DNA of 64,000 nt from Gemmatimonadota bacterium (GCA_028287305.1 JAQBPX010000029.1:1-64000); one strand, 5' to 3'; positions 16,933-26,317 are shown, numbered from the stretch's first letter. Translations and numbers: made by a program. Notes: generated by a model from the sequence alone, not told the origin.

Positions 16933-18648
16933 CTATTGGCGACACGCGCCTTGGGGATCCGGCTTCGCATGGTCCACCACCGGCCGGTCCTTCTGGTCGG
17001 CCACGTGGTTCGCGACGTCGAACACGAGCTTCGTCACGCGCGCCATGTGCGGATAGTCGATGTACTGCGGCTCGTCCGACACCTGGTGATAGTCGCCGTG
17101 CAGGCCCGTCGTGAAGAACACGATCGGGATGCCGTAGCGCGCATACTCATAGTGATCGCTGCGGCAGTAGATGTTGTCCGGGTGTCCGTTCGCGTCGAAC
17201 TGGTAGTCGAAGTTGAAGGGCACCGGCTCCTTCTTGTTGATCGTCTCCACCAGGTCGCCGAGCTCGGTGGAGAGGCGGCGCGAGCCCACGAGCTGCAGGT
17301 AGCCGGGGCCACCATTGGGCAGGTCGCCCGCCGCGCCACGTCCATCCATGTCAATGTTCAGCTGCGCCACGATCGAGTCGCGCGTCACGGTCGGGTTGTC
17401 CGTGAAGTAGCGCGAGCCGAGCAGTCCCTTCTCCTCGGCCACGTGCCACACGAAGAGGATGGAGCGCTTCGGCTTCGCCACGCCCTTCGCCCACGCTTCC
17501 GCGAGCTCGAGGACAGAGACCGAGCCGCTGCCGTCGTCATCGGCGCCATTCGAGATGGTGTCGAGGCGCGCCACCGGGTGCAGCTTGCGGATGCTGTCCA
17601 TGTTCACGCGAATCGCGGCGATCGCGGCCTGCTGCTCCGCAGTGGCGCGCTGGCCCGCGGGCACGAGTGCCGAAATCGCGTAGCGCGCCTTGAGGTAGGC
17701 GTGCAGCGAATCGGAATCCACCGCGTTGCCGATGCGGAATCCGTTGTGGTCGTTGTGGGCGCCGACCGCCACGATCTGGCCGGCGAGCTTCTTGTCGCGG
17801 CCCGGGAGCATGGCCACCACGTTGCGGGCGGGTGCCACCTGCTCGGCGAACAGGATGTCGCCGGACAGCGTCTTGCCCGTGAGGCCGGCCTTCGCGGTCT
17901 CGATCGGGCCGCCGAGCATCGCCTCGATGGCGCGGCGCGAGAGGTTGACCGTGAGCGGCGTGGTGGTGGTGGCGGTGGACTTGAGCGTCACGTTGCCGGG
18001 GCGCGGGCGCGCGCCGCGCTGCAGCGCTTCCGAGACCGTCTCATCGCCGCCGTAGCCAGCGCCCGCTGCGGTGGCGAGCAGCGCCGCGAAGCCGCGACCG
18101 CCGAAGCCGAAACCGCCGGTGGGACGCTTGAAGACCAGGAACTTGCCGCTCATGTCGGCCGCCGGGGGCAGGCCGGTGGTGTCGCCGTACACCGTGCCGG
18201 TGAAGTACACGGGCGCGCCGGTCACCGAGCGCGGTGAACCGCGAAAGCCGGAGGGCACGTAGTCGGACATCGGCGTGAGGACGGTTCCGTCGACCGCCAG
18301 GGTGGACTTCGGGTCGAACCAGCGGTTGATCATCGGCACGTCCTGGAAGTACGTGCCGTTGTCGCCCATCGGCTTGAGGCCGAGCTTCTTCACTTCGCTG
18401 GCGATGTACGCCGTGGAGCGCAGGTGGCCCTGCGTCCCGGCCTCGCGACCCTCCATGGAGTCGTCGGCAAAGATGTAGAGGCGGGTCATCAGGTCGGGCG
18501 CCGTGATGGCGGCCGTGGTCGGCTGCGGCTTGTGCTTGAGGGGGAGCTCGCCCTGGTGGGCGGAGCCCTGTTGCTTCTGCGCCACGAGGGCGGCGGGAGC
18601 GAGCAGCAGGGCTGCGGCCACCCGGCGGGTGGACGTGAGGAGGGACAC
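16933..18648 (-). CDS. Secreted M28 family zinc metallopeptidase
   Basis: A 571-residue exported aminopeptidase-type enzyme. After a signal peptide (TSTRRVAAALLLAPAALVAQ) comes a helical N-terminal part, then an inserted PA-like domain (PVYFTGTVYGDT). The M28 catalytic domain shows the dinuclear zinc motifs: GAHNDHNG, NGADDDGSG, HVAEEKGLLGS, NIDMDGR and the late His in GLHGDYHQVSDEPQYID. It probably trims peptides in the periplasm or outside the cell. I chose the GTG at 18646-18648, which has GGAG at good spacing and begins just before the signal peptide. A GTG at 18690 would add 14 residues. Confidence 0.9.
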   Translation of the reverse strand: MSLLTSTRRVAAALLLAPAALVAQKQQGSAHQGELPLKHKPQPTTAAITAPDLMTRLYIFADDSMEGREAGTQGHLRSTAYIASEVKKLGLKPMGDNGTYFQDVPMINRWFDPKSTLAVDGTVLTPMSDYVPSGFRGSPRSVTGAPVYFTGTVYGDTTGLPPAADMSGKFLVFKRPTGGFGFGGRGFAALLATAAGAGYGGDETVSEALQRGARPRPGNVTLKSTATTTTPLTVNLSRRAIEAMLGGPIETAKAGLTGKTLSGDILFAEQVAPARNVVAMLPGRDKKLAGQIVAVGAHNDHNGFRIGNAVDSDSLHAYLKARYAISALVPAGQRATAEQQAAIAAIRVNMDSIRKLHPVARLDTISNGADDDGSGSVSVLELAEAWAKGVAKPKRSILFVWHVAEEKGLLGSRYFTDNPTVTRDSIVAQLNIDMDGRGAAGDLPNGGPGYLQLVGSRRLSTELGDLVETINKKEPVPFNFDYQFDANGHPDNIYCRSDHYEYARYGIPIVFFTTGLHGDYHQVSDEPQYIDYPHMARVTKLVFDVANHVADQKDRPVVDHAKPDPQGACRQ

Positions 18649-18780
18649 GAGAGACTCCAGCTTGCGGGGGGAAGGAAATCCGGGCACCACGGTGCCCTTC
18701 CTGATACGGCACGGCTACTAGTTACATACTGTATTGCCAGCCCGAACGTTGGTTATCCGACCCGCGCCCCACAACCCGCC

Positions 18781-19899
18781 GTGACGCACCTCGAAACGAT
18801 CGCCATCCACGCGGGTCACCAGCCCGATCCTGCCACGGGAGCGGTGACGCCGCCCATTCACCTCTCCACCACCTACGAGCGCGAGGCGGACGGCAGCTAC
18901 CGGGCGGGGCTCATCTATTCCCGCTACGACAATCCCAACCGAGCGTCGCTCGAGCAGTGCCTGGCCGCGCTGGAGAACGGCGTAGGCGCAGCCGCATTCT
19001 CCAGCGGGTCGGCGGCCACGCTCGCGGTGCTGCAGGCGCTCGAGCCTGGCGCCCACGTCATCGCACCAGATGACGCCTACTTCGGCACCGCCAAGCTGCT
19101 GCGCGACGTCTTCGGCAAGACGCTCGAGGCCAGCTTCGTCGACATGTCCGACCTGGGCACCGTGGAAGCGGCGCTGCGGAAGAACACGAAGGTGGTGTGG
19201 GTGGAAACGCCGTCGAATCCCCTCGTGCGCGTGAGCGACATCGGCGCCATCGCCGCACTCGCACGCTCGCGCGGGGCGGCCACCGTGGTGGACAACACCT
19301 GGGCGACGCCGGTGCTGCAGCGGCCGCTCGAGCTGGGTGCGTCGCTCTCGATGCACTCCACCACCAAGTACCTCGGCGGGCATTCCGACATCCTGGGCGG
19401 CGCGCTCATCACGCGCGAGGACGACGAGCTCTGGCAGCGCATCCGCATGATCCAGGGGGCGGGCGGCATCGTGCCGAGTCCCTTCGAGTGCTGGCTGGCG
19501 ATGCGCGGCATCCGCACGTTGCCATGGCGCATGCGCGGGCACTGCGAGAACGCGGCGAAGGTCGCGCACTTTCTCGAGGCGCATCGCGGCATCGAGGCCG
19601 TGCACTGGCCCGGGCTTGCGAGCCATCACGCGCACCACGTGGCCATGCGCCAGATGTCTGCGGGCGGCGGCATGCTCTCGATGCAGGTGGTGGGGGGAGC
19701 GGCGGAGACGCTGGCGATGACTGGTCGCCTCAAGCTCATCACGCGCGCCACGAGCCTCGGCGGCACCGAATCGCTGATCGAGCATCGCTACTCCGTGGAG
19801 GGCGCCGGGAGCCGCGCGCCCGAGAACCTGCTGCGCATGTCGGTGGGACTGGAGCACGCCGACGACATCATCGCAGACCTGGAGCAGGCACTCGGATGA
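18781..19899 (+). CDS. Cystathionine gamma-synthase/lyase family PLP enzyme
   Basis: A 372-residue Cys/Met-metabolism PLP-dependent enzyme. Motifs in order: [29 protein letters not shown], the phosphate-binding [24 protein letters not shown], and the PLP lysine Lys196 in [14 protein letters not shown]. The C-terminal [13 protein letters not shown] is also typical. The sequence alone does not separate gamma-synthase from gamma- or beta-lyase. The start is a GTG at 18781; the longer open frame upstream belongs to the antisense of the peptidase gene. queC overlaps its stop by four bases. Confidence 0.92.
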   Translation: MTHLETIAIHAGHQPDPATGAVTPPIHLSTTYEREADGSYRAGLIYSRYDNPNRASLEQCLAALENGVGAAAFSSGSAATLAVLQALEPGAHVIAPDDAYFGTAKLLRDVFGKTLEASFVDMSDLGTVEAALRKNTKVVWVETPSNPLVRVSDIGAIAALARSRGAATVVDNTWATPVLQRPLELGASLSMHSTTKYLGGHSDILGGALITREDDELWQRIRMIQGAGGIVPSPFECWLAMRGIRTLPWRMRGHCENAAKVAHFLEAHRGIEAVHWPGLASHHAHHVAMRQMSAGGGMLSMQVVGGAAETLAMTGRLKLITRATSLGGTESLIEHRYSVEGAGSRAPENLLRMSVGLEHADDIIADLEQALG

Positions 19900-20588
19900 G
19901 CGAGGAACGGAAGGCCGTGCTGCTGTTGAGCGGCGGCCTGGATTCCACGACGCTGCTCGCGCTCGCGAGGCGCGAGGGGTTCGACGTGCACGCGATGACC
20001 TTTCGCTACGGACAGCGCCACGGCAGCGAGATCGACGCGGCCCGCGCGGTGGCCAGGCGGTACGACGTGCGCGACCACGTGATCGTGGACATCGACCTGC
20101 GCACCTTCGGCGGGTCGGCGCTCACGGGTGACGCGGCGGTGCCCAAGGACCGCAGCGACGACGCGATGACGCACGGCATCCCGATTACCTATGTACCGGC
20201 CCGAAATACCATCTTCCTCTCGTTCGCGCTCGCCTTTGCCGAGGTGCTCGAGGCGCGCGACATCTTCATCGGCGTGAATGCGCTGGACTACTCGGGCTAT
20301 CCGGACTGTCGTCCGGAGTACATCGCGGCGTACGAGCGGATGGCGAACCTCGCGACGCGAGGCGGCGTGGAAGGCACCGCGCCCGTGACGATTCGCACGC
20401 CGCTGATGATGCTCACCAAGGCGCAGATCGTGGCGCTCGGCACGGAGCTCGGCGTGGACTACGGCATGACGCAGAGCTGCTACGACCCGCAGCCGGATGG
20501 CACTGCGTGTGGACACTGCGACGCATGCCAGCTGCGCCGCCGCGGCTTCGAGCAGGCGGGCGTGCCCGATCCCACGCGCTATGTATAG
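19896..20588 (+). CDS. queC: 7-cyano-7-deazaguanine synthase
   Basis: A 230-residue ATP-dependent enzyme that converts 7-carboxy-7-deazaguanine to preQ0 on the queuosine pathway. The PP-loop [11 protein letters not shown] lies near residues 9-19, followed by TFRYGQRH and Y-V-P-A-R-N-T-I-F. The C-terminal zinc ligands are in QSCYDP and [11 protein letters not shown]. The ATG at 19896 overlaps the upstream PLP-enzyme stop (ATGA). Only 5 bp separate it from queE. queD and the later que genes are not in this window. Confidence 0.96.
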   Translation: MSEERKAVLLLSGGLDSTTLLALARREGFDVHAMTFRYGQRHGSEIDAARAVARRYDVRDHVIVDIDLRTFGGSALTGDAAVPKDRSDDAMTHGIPITYVPARNTIFLSFALAFAEVLEARDIFIGVNALDYSGYPDCRPEYIAAYERMANLATRGGVEGTAPVTIRTPLMMLTKAQIVALGTELGVDYGMTQSCYDPQPDGTACGHCDACQLRRRGFEQAGVPDPTRYV

Positions 20589-20593
20589 CGTCC

Positions 20594-21277
20594 ATGTATA
20601 GCGTGAAGGAGATCTTCTACACCCTGCAGGGTGAGGGGATCAACGCGGGGCGCGTGGCCGTGTTCTGCCGCTTCAGCGGCTGCAACCTGTGGACGGGTCG
20701 CGAGGCGGACCGGCACAAGGCGGTCTGCCAGTTCTGCGACACCGACTTCGTGGGAGTGGGCCCCGACGGAGGCAGGTTCGCGACGGCGGATGCGCTCGCG
20801 GATGCGGTGGCCGCTGCTGTGCCGAGCGAACCCGCAGTCATCCTGAGCGAAGCGAGGGATCTGCCGTTGCAGTCGCCGTCGCCCTCCCGCCTCCTCGTAG
20901 TCTGCACCGGAGGCGAGCCCCTGCTTCAACTGGACGAAGCCGCCGTAGCCGCCCTCCACGCCCGCGGCTTCGAAGTCGCGGTCGAAACCAACGGCACCCA
21001 GCCCGCCCCTCCCGGCGTGGACTGGATTTGCGTGAGTCCCAAGTCGAACGCCGCGCTGGTGCTCACGCGCGGCAATGAGCTGAAGCTCGTCTATCCGCAG
21101 CTGCAGCCCGACGCGCAGCCCGAGCGCTTCGCGCACCTCGAGTTCGATCACTTCCTGCTGCAGCCGATGGACGGACCCGACCTCGCGGCCAACACGCAAA
21201 AGGCCATCGCCTACTGCCTGGCGCACCCGCAGTGGAGGTTGAGTGTGCAGACGCACAAGACTACAGGTGTGAGGTAG
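20594..21277 (+). CDS. queE: 7-carboxy-7-deazaguanine synthase (radical SAM), with a repeat-derived insertion
   Basis: A 227-residue radical-SAM enzyme that makes 7-carboxy-7-deazaguanine from 6-carboxytetrahydropterin. The N-terminus (YSVKEIFYTLQGEGINAGR) and the cluster-binding FSGCNLWTGRE ... VCQFCDTDF are intact, with the long Cys spacing of this subfamily. CTGGEPLLQLD and VETNGT follow. Between ADALADAVAAAVP and RLLVVCTGGEP the protein contains PAVILSEARDLPLQ. That stretch is the in-frame translation of the dispersed repeat at 20837-20872, absent from ordinary family members. Both flanking motifs are preserved, so the enzyme is probably functional. The ATG at 20594 is chosen because it begins the conserved N-terminus. 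Confidence 0.95.
   Translation: MYSVKEIFYTLQGEGINAGRVAVFCRFSGCNLWTGREADRHKAVCQFCDTDFVGVGPDGGRFATADALADAVAAAVPSEPAVILSEARDLPLQSPSPSRLLVVCTGGEPLLQLDEAAVAALHARGFEVAVETNGTQPAPPGVDWICVSPKSNAALVLTRGNELKLVYPQLQPDAQPERFAHLEFDHFLLQPMDGPDLAANTQKAIAYCLAHPQWRLSVQTHKTTGVR
20837..20872 (+). repeat. Dispersed ~35-bp repeat inside queE
   Basis: GTCATCCTGAGCGAAGCGAG followed by GGATCTGCCGTTGCAG. This is the least degenerate plus-strand copy, and it lies in frame within the queE coding sequence. Confidence 0.9.
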
Positions 21278-21576
21278 TGAGGGGCTGAGGTTTGGGGACA
21301 GGAGCCCGTCCCGCGCTTCGCAGTTCCGCACACCGCAAACCGCAAACCGTAAACCGTGACGCCGCGCACTGTTCCCCGCCCGCCGACAGACTAAATAGGC
21401 GTCACCCAGCCGTACCGAGCACGGCTGTTTCGGGAAATCTACGGTTGACCCTGCTACCCGACGACGGGTAGGTTCCCGACTGCCGCACGACACCGCGGCA
21501 CGCCACGTGACCTTACCCCGCGTGGCGGCGGACCGAGCCCTTCCATTCGGACCGCTCTCGCTCGACCGGAGCTCCC
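21278..21576 (+). promoter_or_regulatory. Untranslated leader with structured elements before the NlpC/P60 gene
   Basis: A gene-free stretch of 299 bases. It opens with a purine-rich GTGAGGGGCTGAGG tract. A heptamer tandem repeat (ACCGCAA, about 3.5 units) spans 21332-21357. Then come successive hairpins: CAGCCGT/ACGGCTG (21407-21427); CGGGAA/TTCCCG (21431-21436 with 21473-21478) enclosing CTACCCG/CGGGTAG (21454-21471); and TGCCGC/GCGGCA (21481-21500). This looks like a structured 5' leader. I could not match it to a known riboswitch class. Confidence 0.5.
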
Positions 21577-22155
21577 ATGACGTATCCTGGAAAGACACTC
21601 GTGCGCCTGTGCGTCACGCTCGCCCTGTTGGGCGGTGCGTCGCAGGCGCGCGCCCAGGAAGCCGCGCCGGCATCCTCGCCGGCGTCCAAAGGCCCGTTCG
21701 ACAAGAAGCCCTTCGCCGTGTTCTCCGCCTCCGCGCAGGCCATGCGCGATTCCCTCGTCGCGATTGCCCGCGCGCAGGTCGGCACGAAGTACGTGCGGGG
21801 CGGCACCTCACCCGACCACGGCTTCGACTGCAGTGGCCTGGTGCGATACATCCTCGGCGCCATGCGACTGGACATGCCGCGCACCGCGCGACAGCAGGCC
21901 ACGCAGGGACTCGCCGTGAACCGCAGCCGCGACGCCCTCAAGCCCGGCGACCTGCTTACCTTCGGCAAGGGCAAGCGCGGGTCGGTGAGCCACATCGGCA
22001 TTTACGTGGGCGAGGGTCGCTACATCCACGCCAGCAGCGTGGCCGGTCGCGTGATCGAGAGCGCGCTGGACCGCCCGAGCTCGCGACTCATCAAGAACTG
22101 GCGTGGCGTGCGGCGAGTTGTCGCGGCCGACTCAGCAAAGAAGGGTGACAGCTAG
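21577..22155 (+). CDS. Secreted NlpC/P60 peptidoglycan hydrolase
   Basis: A 192-residue exported cysteine peptidase of the NlpC/P60 family, expected to cleave the gamma-D-Glu-diaminopimelate link in peptidoglycan. A signal peptide (LVRLCVTLALLGGASQARAQ) is followed by a short linker and the catalytic domain. Cys85 lies in DHGFDCSGLVRYI, His139 in GSVSHIGIYVG, and the third polar residue position in YIHASS (His151). The ATG at 21577 has GGAG just upstream. It is a single gene with a structured leader and an intrinsic terminator. Confidence 0.92.
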   Translation: MTYPGKTLVRLCVTLALLGGASQARAQEAAPASSPASKGPFDKKPFAVFSASAQAMRDSLVAIARAQVGTKYVRGGTSPDHGFDCSGLVRYILGAMRLDMPRTARQQATQGLAVNRSRDALKPGDLLTFGKGKRGSVSHIGIYVGEGRYIHASSVAGRVIESALDRPSSRLIKNWRGVRRVVAADSAKKGDS

Positions 22156-22179
22156 CAGTCGTTGCGCGGCGGCCGAACG

Positions 22180-22353
22180 AACAAATGAGCCACGGTGCAA
22201 CGCGGTTCAACGCTGAACTGCTCGTCGTTGCAGTTTCCAAAGCAAATCAGGACTCCGATCCGTTTCGGGGTCCTGATTTTCTTTTGGTGGCGTCCCGAGG
22301 TGCGGTTCAGCGTGGGCCGAAGGCCCACTGCGTTGCACCGTGGCTCATTTGTT
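22180..22353. repeat. Larger cloverleaf palindromic element, copy 3
   Basis: A perfect 24-bp outer stem (22180-22203, beginning AACAAATGAGCCACGG, pairing with 22330-22353) encloses three hairpins: GTTCA/TGAAC (22205-22218), a 14-bp stem at 22245-22278, and GTGGGCC/GGCCCAC (22312-22328). The arms continue imperfectly outward. The TGAGCCACGG core of the outer stem is shared with the elements at 6742 and 7979. The CapA gene's stop codon overlaps its right end by two bases. Confidence 0.8.
22245..22286 (+). terminator. Intrinsic terminator after the NlpC/P60 gene
   Basis: A 14-bp stem with one T-G pair (AATCAGGACTCCGA at 22245-22258 with 22265-22278) closes a 6-nt loop and is followed by TTCTTTT. 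It is the central hairpin of the cloverleaf element. It may act in both directions, because the minus strand also shows a short T-rich run. Confidence 0.75.
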
Positions 22354-23527
22354 AGTTGGCCCCGCCACGCCGAGGCTTCCTTCGCCGCAGCTTCTGCTTC
22401 TCCGAAACCCGCGGCGCCCCCTCCTGCACCACGGTCTGCTCCCGCGGCCCCACCTTGCCGCTCGCGTCCACGGTCACGCCGGTCGCCGGAAAGTCGAGCG
22501 CGCTCAGCGAGTCGATCAGCGCCCACGCGCGCTGCGTGCTGTCCGCCACGAGCACGCCAGGCGCGAGCTGCTGGGTGGACGCGAGCGTCACGTCACGCAC
22601 CGAGTCCCGCGCGGCGATCGTGGCGCAGGCCACCACGCCGCGATTCATCGGCTCGCGCAGCTGGAAGGGCCCGTACGTCAGCAGGTTGCCCAGCGAATAG
22701 AACGCGAGCCGCGCGCCCCGCCACTCGGCCGCGCGCAACACGTGCGGCCCATGCCCGATCACCATCGTGGCGCCACCCGCGAACGCCGAGTCGGCGAACG
22801 CCACGGGATTGCCGCGATCGATCCTGTTCTTGAGGAACCGCTCCGTCGCATTGCGCGTCCGCTGCGCGCCCGCACCCTCTGCACCCAGGTGCATGGTGAC
22901 GATCACCACCGGCCAGCGCTCCGCGGCCCTTTCCACATGCCGCCGGACGCTCGCGACGTCGCGCGCGTCCGGCGTGTCAGCGGAGGTGTAGAAGCCGAGC
23001 ACGCCGATCGTGTCGCCTGCTGGAGTCACCACAGCCGTGGCGATCGTGTCCGCACCGGTCACGCGCACGCCCGCCGAGTTGAGTCGCGCGAACGTCTGGA
23101 CCAGCCCATCGTCGCCTGCGTCATGCGAGTGGTTGTTGGCAACATTCCCTACCACCTGCGCGCTGTCACGCGAGACCCGGCGCAACGCCGGCGCGGCCTC
23201 GGCTGGCTGCCGGAATGCGAAGCAGCTCGTGGAGCGCGGGCCGCACTTGCGCGGCGCCACGCCCGTGCCGATCGCGCCCTCGACGTTGAGCAGCACGATG
23301 TCGGCGTCGCTGAAGAATCCGCGCAGCGGCGCGAGGAGCGAGTCCGGCTCCGCGGAGCGCTGCCATGTGTCGCGCAGGGTGCGGGCGGCCGACTTCTGCC
23401 ACGCGCGATCGAGGTTGGTGCCCAGCGTGACGTCGCCCCCGGCACAGATGCGGAAGGGCGCATGAAGCTGCGCGCCCGCGGTGCCGGTGGAGAGGGCGAG
23501 CGCGCCGACCGCCAGGAGGCGCTTCAG
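22352..23527 (-). CDS. CapA family (poly-gamma-glutamate type) exported metallophosphatase-like protein
   Basis: A 391-residue protein with the CapA/PgsA fold, a calcineurin-like metal-binding hydrolase family tied to polyglutamate capsules but mostly uncharacterised. CAGGDVTLGTNLD, VANNHSHDAGDDG, VTMHLGAEG, MVIGHGPHVLR and YSLGNLL are present. The conserved C-A-G-G-D-V motif and a good signal peptide (KRLLAVGALALSTGTAGA) lie upstream of the first ATG/GTG in frame (GTG at 23296). I therefore extend the gene to a CTG at 23525-23527, two bases past the preceding gene's stop. Initiation is probably by translational coupling. The C-terminus is Arg/Lys-rich (KLRRRKPRRGG). Confidence 0.82.
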   Translation of the reverse strand: MKRLLAVGALALSTGTAGAQLHAPFRICAGGDVTLGTNLDRAWQKSAARTLRDTWQRSAEPDSLLAPLRGFFSDADIVLLNVEGAIGTGVAPRKCGPRSTSCFAFRQPAEAAPALRRVSRDSAQVVGNVANNHSHDAGDDGLVQTFARLNSAGVRVTGADTIATAVVTPAGDTIGVLGFYTSADTPDARDVASVRRHVERAAERWPVVIVTMHLGAEGAGAQRTRNATERFLKNRIDRGNPVAFADSAFAGGATMVIGHGPHVLRAAEWRGARLAFYSLGNLLTYGPFQLREPMNRGVVACATIAARDSVRDVTLASTQQLAPGVLVADSTQRAWALIDSLSALDFPATGVTVDASGKVGPREQTVVQEGAPRVSEKQKLRRRKPRRGGAN

Positions 23528-23529
23528 GG

Positions 23530-23994
23530 TCAGTAGCGCAGCACGTAGAGGCGGTCGCCGTCGCGCGCGATGCAGCCACGAGCGCCGTTCTGCCGCTGCG
23601 CGTCATTCGCCTGCTTCGCGCGCGCCGACGGCAGGTTGCGCGCGGACTCCGTCTGCTGGTCCGGGACCGGTGGCAACCCCTGCGAGTTCGGGGTCGCGTT
23701 CACCGTGGGCGTTCCGGAGTTGGAGCAGTAGCTGCTCACCGTCTCGTAGCCGTAGCCGAAGTTGGCGAGCACGCGGCCGTCCGGCGTGATGAACGCCGAG
23801 ACACTGCCGCCGAGGGGCGTGTTTCCCTGCGACGCGTTGCCCTGCGCCTGCTGTCCCTGCCCCTGCGCCGGTTCGGCGGGCTTCGTGGTACCGCGGGCCC
23901 TCGGCGGCTTGGGCTTCTCAAATCGCTCCTGCGCGGCCGCGGTGGAAGCGGCGGCGAGGATCAGGGCAGCGACGAGGATATGGGAACTACGCAC
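23530..23994 (-). CDS. Secreted hypothetical protein
   Basis: A 154-residue exported protein. A signal peptide (RSSHILVAALILAAASTAAA) is followed by a low-complexity Pro/Lys/Gln region (AQGQGQQAQGNASQGN) and a C-terminal half with two cysteines (YCSNS, GCIARDG) and GYGYETVSSY. I do not recognise a family. The GTG at 23992-23994 is chosen because AGGAG precedes it at ideal spacing; an ATG at 24030 would place 12 charged residues before the signal peptide. It is immediately followed by the CapA-like gene, probably in one operon. Confidence 0.75.
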   Translation of the reverse strand: MRSSHILVAALILAAASTAAAQERFEKPKPPRARGTTKPAEPAQGQGQQAQGNASQGNTPLGGSVSAFITPDGRVLANFGYGYETVSSYCSNSGTPTVNATPNSQGLPPVPDQQTESARNLPSARAKQANDAQRQNGARGCIARDGDRLYVLRY

Positions 23995-24224
23995 CGGAAC
24001 TCCTGGGTGTCTGGTCGGGAGGAACGTCATTCATGATAACCGCCTGTAGCGCACTCGTTCCACGCCACCAGAATGACGATCCAGACGGTGTCCGGTTTTG
24101 GGACGAACAATCCCATCCGTGGACGCCGGGGCCCCGATGCAGGCTTGGGGAGAGGCATCCATCTCGTTGCAGACCATGCACTTGCGCAGTTCGTGGACCA
24201 CGGCACACCCCTTCCCTTAGCACA

Positions 24225-24270
24225 TGGTGCGGTTCCCCACGCCCCAGCCCCCCAGCTCCCATCCCCTGAA
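24225..24270 (-). other. C-rich, quadruplex-prone tract before the adaptor gene
   Basis: On the minus strand four or more G-runs occur with short loops (GGGGATGGGAGCTGGGGGGC, then TGGGGCGTGGGG). It sits in the 5' leader of the HlyD-type adaptor gene, a few bases before its ATG. Similar tracts occur in other spacers of this window. Confidence 0.6.
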
Positions 24271-24273
24271 GTC

Positions 24274-25518
24274 ATGGACATCCAGCGCGCCCCCCAGTCC
24301 CAGAAGAAGAAGTACATCGCCTGGGGCGTCGGCCTTCTGGGAATCGTGGCGGTCACCGTGGGCGTGAGCAAGATGAAGCCGGCGGCGCCCACGGTCGAAA
24401 TGGGCACGCTCTGGATTGATACCGTGCGTCGTGGCGACATGGTGCGCGAGGTGCGCGCCCCCGGCACGCTCGTCCCGGAGCACGTGCGCATCATCGCCGC
24501 CGTCACCGCCGGACGCGTCGAGGCGCTGCCCCTCCGCGCCGGCGTGGCCGTGATGCCGGGCACCGTGATCGCGTCGCTCAGCAATCCCGACGTCCAGCTC
24601 CAGCTGCTGCAGGCCGATGGACAGCTCGCGGCGGCCGAGGGCGCCTACCAGAGCCTGCGCGGCAACTTCGAGCAGCAGCGGCTGGGACAGGAAGGCGCGG
24701 TCGCCACGATCCACACGCAGCAGCAGGACGCATTGCGCGCGGTGCGCGTGGCCGAAGCGCTCGATGCCAAGGGGCTGTCCTCCGCCAGCGAGCTCGCTGC
24801 CGCGCGCGACCGCGCGGCGGAGCTCAAGACGCGCGAGGACGTGGAGCGTCGCCGGCTCGCCCTCATCGGCGAGGCCACCGAGCGCGAGCTCGCGCTCAGT
24901 CGCGCATCGGTGGAGCGCCTTCGCGCGATCGTCGTCTTCAATCGCCAGCGCGTGGAGGCGATGAACGTCACGGCCGGTGAGCCGGGGCTGCTGCAGTCGT
25001 TGCCCCTCGAGCTGGGCCAGTGGGTCAATCCTGGAATGGAGCTCGCGCGCGTCGCGCAGCCCGGCCGGCTGAAGGCTGTGCTGCACGTGCCGGAGACGCA
25101 GGCGAAGGATGTCGTGATCGGCCAGCGCACGCAGGTCGACACGCGCAACGGCATCGTGCAGGGTTCCGTGATCCGCATCGACCCGTCGTCGCAGAACGGC
25201 ACGGTGACGGTGGAGGTCGCGCTCGAGGGCGCGCTGCCCAAGGGGGCGCGCGCCGACCTCACCGTGGACGGCACCATCGAGATCGAGCGGCTCAAGAACG
25301 TGCTGTACGTCAAGCGTCCGGCGTACGGCAACCCGGAGAGCGCCATGAGCCTGTTCAGGCTCGAGCCGGGCGACAAGGAAGCCACCCGCGCCAGCGTGCG
25401 CATGGGTCGCGCTTCCGTGAGCACCATCGAGGTCGTCCAGGGCCTCGCCGTCGGCGATCGCGTGATCGTGTCCGACATGTCCAACTGGGAAACGCACCCG
25501 CGCGTCCGCATCCGTTAA
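24274..25518 (+). CDS. HlyD/MacA-type periplasmic adaptor of an ABC export system
   Basis: A 414-residue membrane-fusion protein. One N-terminal membrane anchor (KYIAWGVGLLGIVAVTVGV) is followed by a short beta (biotinyl-lipoyl-like) segment (REVRAPGTLVPEHVRIIAAV). A long helical hairpin runs from about residue 110 to 230. Beta-barrel segments follow (AVLHVPETQAKDVVIGQ; LPKGARADLTVDGTIEI). It would bridge the inner-membrane permeases to an outer-membrane channel, which is not encoded here. The ATG at 24274 is the first codon before the anchor. It heads a run of ABC genes spanning 10 kb. Confidence 0.9.
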   Translation: MDIQRAPQSQKKKYIAWGVGLLGIVAVTVGVSKMKPAAPTVEMGTLWIDTVRRGDMVREVRAPGTLVPEHVRIIAAVTAGRVEALPLRAGVAVMPGTVIASLSNPDVQLQLLQADGQLAAAEGAYQSLRGNFEQQRLGQEGAVATIHTQQQDALRAVRVAEALDAKGLSSASELAAARDRAAELKTREDVERRRLALIGEATERELALSRASVERLRAIVVFNRQRVEAMNVTAGEPGLLQSLPLELGQWVNPGMELARVAQPGRLKAVLHVPETQAKDVVIGQRTQVDTRNGIVQGSVIRIDPSSQNGTVTVEVALEGALPKGARADLTVDGTIEIERLKNVLYVKRPAYGNPESAMSLFRLEPGDKEATRASVRMGRASVSTIEVVQGLAVGDRVIVSDMSNWETHPRVRIR

Positions 25519-25575
25519 AGGCTCGGTAGTAGCCGCCAGCCGCTAGCCGCTTTCTTCGCCCTCAGCCCCACGCCC

Positions 25576-26313
<738 letters not shown>

Positions 26314-26317
26314 CGAC

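Noticed and set aside
19800..19895. preQ1 riboswitch before queC
   Set aside because: queC overlaps the upstream PLP-enzyme gene, so there is no leader in which a riboswitch could sit.
21361..21510. c-di-AMP (ydaO) riboswitch call
   Set aside because: Only one short segment resembles the 3' part of the consensus; the required 5' words (GGGGAACC, GGGTGAAT) are missing. Kept only as an unassigned structured leader.
23294..23296. GTG at 23296 as the CapA-like gene start
   Set aside because: It would remove the conserved CAGGDVTLG motif and the signal peptide, which are encoded in the same frame immediately upstream.
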